This document shows positions 12,604 through 14,344 of a stretch of DNA of 14,344 bases, in pieces; the stretch's first letter is position 1; every line of letters starts with the position of its first letter. The DNA is from an uncultured Actinomycetes bacterium (lineage in GTDB: Bacteria; Actinomycetota; Acidimicrobiia; Acidimicrobiales; Microtrichaceae): contig CAIYXG010000248.1 of assembly GCA_903930035.1 (NCBI GenBank), positions 1-14,344 on the forward strand. Direction: 5' to 3'. A model generated the notes under the pieces. The model had not been told where the DNA came from. It saw only the letters and a list, made by a program, of their open reading frames with translations, and did no database searches. A program made the position numbers and the translations under genes.

Positions 12604-13896
12604 ATGAGCCCTGCGGGTACCACCATCGACCTGTCGGCGGTCGACTTCACCGACCCCCACACCTACGACGACCCGTGGGACCTCTACCGGGCGCTGCGGG
12701 ACCTCGACGGCTTCCACTACGACGCGGCCAACGACCTCTACATCGTCGCCCGGCACGAGGACGTCTTCCACATGAGCCGTGAGGACGACCTCTACTGCTC
12801 GAAGTTCGGCGTGCGCCCGAAGATCGCCGGCGACATGTCGATCATCACCCTCGACGGGGAGGAGCACGTCCGGACCCGCCGCCTCATCAACCAGGGCTTC
12901 ACGCCGCGCCGGGTGCGGGACCTGATGCCCCACGTGCGCGAGCTGACCAACCAGACGCTCGACCAGATCGCGGACCAGGGCCACATCGACTTCGTCGAGC
13001 AGTTCGCCATCCACGTGCCGCTCATCATCATCTGCGACCTCATGGGTCTCGACGCAGAGCAGCGGATGAAGATGTACCGCTGGTCGGACGCCATGATGGC
13101 GGGCGACGGGCACACCGAGGCCGACGACCCCGTGCTGCACGCCGCGGCCGAGGCGTTCGGCGAGTTCGCCATGATGTGCCTCGAGCTCATCGCCGAGCGT
13201 CGGGCGGACCCGAAGGACGACCTGATCTCCGTCCTCACCCAGGCCTTCGACGACGGTGCGCTCGAGAAGGAGCACAAGGCCTACCAGGGCGTCGACGCCG
13301 ACACGATCGCTGCGCTGCAGGAGAGCCACGGCGCCCTGGGCGACGACGAGCTGCTCGCCTTCCTGGCCGTGCTGCTGGTGGCCGGCAACGAGACGACCCG
13401 GAACGCCATCACCGGCGGGATGCTGGCGCTGAGCCTCTTCCCGGAGCAGAAGCAGCTGATGCTCGACAACCTCGACATCGACGACTTCATGGACACGGCC
13501 GTGGACGAGATCATCCGGTACGTCTCGCCGGTCCTGAACTTCATCCGGACCGTCACGACCGACCACGAGTACAAGGGCACCCAGTTCAAGGAGGGCGACC
13601 GCGTCCTGCTGATGTACCCGTCGGCCAACCGCGACGAGCGGGTGTTCGACGACCCGGACGTGCTGGACCTTCAGCGCGACCCCAACCCGCACCTGGCGTT
13701 CGGCATCGGCCCGCACTTCTGCCTGGGCGCCAACCTGGCCCGGATGGAGGTCAAGCTGGTGTTCCAGGAGCTGCTCGCCCGGCTGCCCGACATCGTGATC
13801 GACCCCGACGCGCAGCTCGACCGCGGCGAGTCCTCGCTGGTGATCGCGCTGCAGCACCTTCCTGCGACCTTCACGGCCTGCCCCGTCGCCCACTGA
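12604..13896 (+). CDS. Cytochrome P450
   Basis: A 430-aa soluble bacterial P450. The I-helix oxygen-activation motif is AGNETTRNAI (260-269), the ExxR motif is EIIRYVSP (E302, R305), and the heme loop is FGIGPHFCLGANLARME with the thiolate Cys373. The C-helix HVRTRR (88-93) contacts heme propionates. The overall look is of actinobacterial class I P450s related to the steroid/fatty-acid hydroxylase groups (CYP125/CYP142/CYP124-like); the exact family needs alignment. Between the G and I helices there is a longer acidic loop (about 215-245) than usual. The start is ATG 12604 with GGGAG close upstream; the extension to 12553 reads through the promoter leader and is rejected. No ferredoxin or reductase gene is adjacent in the window. 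It is convergent with an SDR gene 28 bp away, possibly related metabolism but on a separate transcript. Confidence 0.95.
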   Translation: MSPAGTTIDLSAVDFTDPHTYDDPWDLYRALRDLDGFHYDAANDLYIVARHEDVFHMSREDDLYCSKFGVRPKIAGDMSIITLDGEEHVRTRRLINQGFTPRRVRDLMPHVRELTNQTLDQIADQGHIDFVEQFAIHVPLIIICDLMGLDAEQRMKMYRWSDAMMAGDGHTEADDPVLHAAAEAFGEFAMMCLELIAERRADPKDDLISVLTQAFDDGALEKEHKAYQGVDADTIAALQESHGALGDDELLAFLAVLLVAGNETTRNAITGGMLALSLFPEQKQLMLDNLDIDDFMDTAVDEIIRYVSPVLNFIRTVTTDHEYKGTQFKEGDRVLLMYPSANRDERVFDDPDVLDLQRDPNPHLAFGIGPHFCLGANLARMEVKLVFQELLARLPDIVIDPDAQLDRGESSLVIALQHLPATFTACPVAH

Positions 13897-13916
13897 CGGC
13901 CGCGCCGGGCGGCCGT
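13896..13916. terminator. Bidirectional hairpin between the convergent P450 and SDR genes
   Basis: ACGGCCG, 7-nt loop, CGGCCGT: a perfect 7-bp stem starting at the last base of the P450 stop codon and filling most of the 28-bp convergent gap. There is no T-run, as is common for terminators in GC-rich actinobacteria. The position supports a shared terminator. Confidence 0.4.
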
Positions 13917-13924
13917 GCCGCCGG

Positions 13925-14344
13925 TCAGAGCAGCCCGGTGACGGCGCCGCCGTCGACACCCATGGCGATGCCGCTCACGAACCCGGCAGGCTCCGAGCAC
14001 AGGAACGCCACGACCTTCCCGAAGTCGGCCGGGTCGCCGGCCCGCCCGGTCACGCCGCGCTCGACCATGCGGTCCGTGGCGTGGAGCCCGGGGCACGCCA
14101 GGTTGACCGTGATGCCGTCGTCGGCCAGGTCGGCCGCCGCAGTCTTGGCCCAGGCCCACAGCGCGGCCCGCGCCGCGTTGGACAGCGCCAGGTCCGGGAT
14201 CGGCTGCCGCACGGCGACCGACGTGATGCAGCAGATGCGGCCCCACCCGGCGGCGCGCATGTGGGGGACCGCGGCGCGAGCGAGCCGCACCGACGACAGC
14301 ATGTTGGCGTCGAACGCGGCGGCGAGCTGCGCGTCGTCCACCTC
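13925..14344 (-). CDS. Short-chain dehydrogenase/reductase (SDR), N-terminus beyond window
   Basis: The last 139 codons of a classical-size SDR are visible and the frame is open at the right edge (GAG precedes the GTG at 14341, so that GTG is probably internal). Seen are the FDANMLSSVRLARAA helix with the catalytic-type Asn, GRICCITSVAV with the Ser, DGITVNLACPG and the C-terminal VSGIAMGVDGGAVTGLL. The usual YxxxK catalytic pair is replaced: in the LALSNAARAAL segment the aligned residues are Ser (codon 14182-14180) and Arg (14170-14168). SDRs with LSNAAR in this place form a divergent subgroup, so standard dehydrogenase activity should not be assumed. The nucleotide-binding glycine motif lies outside the window. 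Ends 28 bp from the P450 stop, convergent. Confidence 0.9.
   Translation of the reverse strand, partial: EVDDAQLAAAFDANMLSSVRLARAAVPHMRAAGWGRICCITSVAVRQPIPDLALSNAARAALWAWAKTAAADLADDGITVNLACPGLHATDRMVERGVTGRAGDPADFGKVVAFLCSEPAGFVSGIAMGVDGGAVTGLL

Noticed and set aside
12466..13959. A roughly 500-codon open frame antisense to the P450.
   Set aside because: A shadow of the P450 codons, rich in Val, Glu and His repeats; no domain recognised.
1..14344. tRNA, rRNA, CRISPR arrays, insertion sequences, attachment sites.
   Set aside because: No transposase motifs, regular repeat-spacer pattern, tRNA-like cloverleaf or rRNA segment was recognised by eye. All gaps between genes are under 140 bp.

Overview
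The window is very GC-rich and densely coded. GTG starts are frequent, ribosome-binding sites are modest, and several start codons sit 6-7 nt after a TAnnnT -10 box (leaderless style). Together with the gene content (DHA2-type MFS pump, P450, SDR, LURP-one-related protein) this points to a high-GC actinobacterium (Actinomycetota). Acidimicrobiia is a guess; no rRNA or taxonomic marker is present.

Layout. Positions 1-3709 (minus strand) hold a likely operon in the order sulfatase (broken by a one-base-type frameshift), glycerophosphodiester phosphodiesterase, and a GH38 alpha-mannosidase that runs off the left edge. It looks like a glycan/phosphodiester degradation module. At 3751-3941 (plus) a 58-aa six-cysteine protein has a start codon overlapping a CsoR/CstR-type operator. 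Positions 3910-5983 (minus) hold a persulfide dioxygenase-rhodanese fusion (CstB-like) followed 4 nt later by a SAM methyltransferase. At 6106-6405 (plus), divergent from these, is a CsoR-family repressor with two Cys but no Cu-binding His, so CstR-like. The shared 122-bp intergenic region carries two identical TACCCC-GT-GGGGTA operators. Downstream on the plus strand are an MFS exporter (6445-8070) and a LURP-one-related protein (8118-8618). A second methyltransferase, a clear paralog of the first, is on the minus strand (8659-9276). It is followed by ilvD (plus), an HI0933/BaiN-like flavoprotein (minus), a cytochrome P450 (plus) and the C-terminal part of an SDR (minus, cut by the right edge).

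The most interesting unit is the reactive-sulfur module at about 3750-6405. A persulfide-type sensor, its operators, a persulfide dioxygenase/sulfurtransferase and a co-transcribed methyltransferase are joined, through a third operator of the same type, to a tiny conserved Cys-rich protein. The inference is a CstR regulon that couples persulfide oxidation with thiol or sulfide methylation and a small cysteine protein. The remaining genes are ordinary metabolism (branched-chain amino acid synthesis, flavoprotein, P450/SDR lipid-type oxidation).
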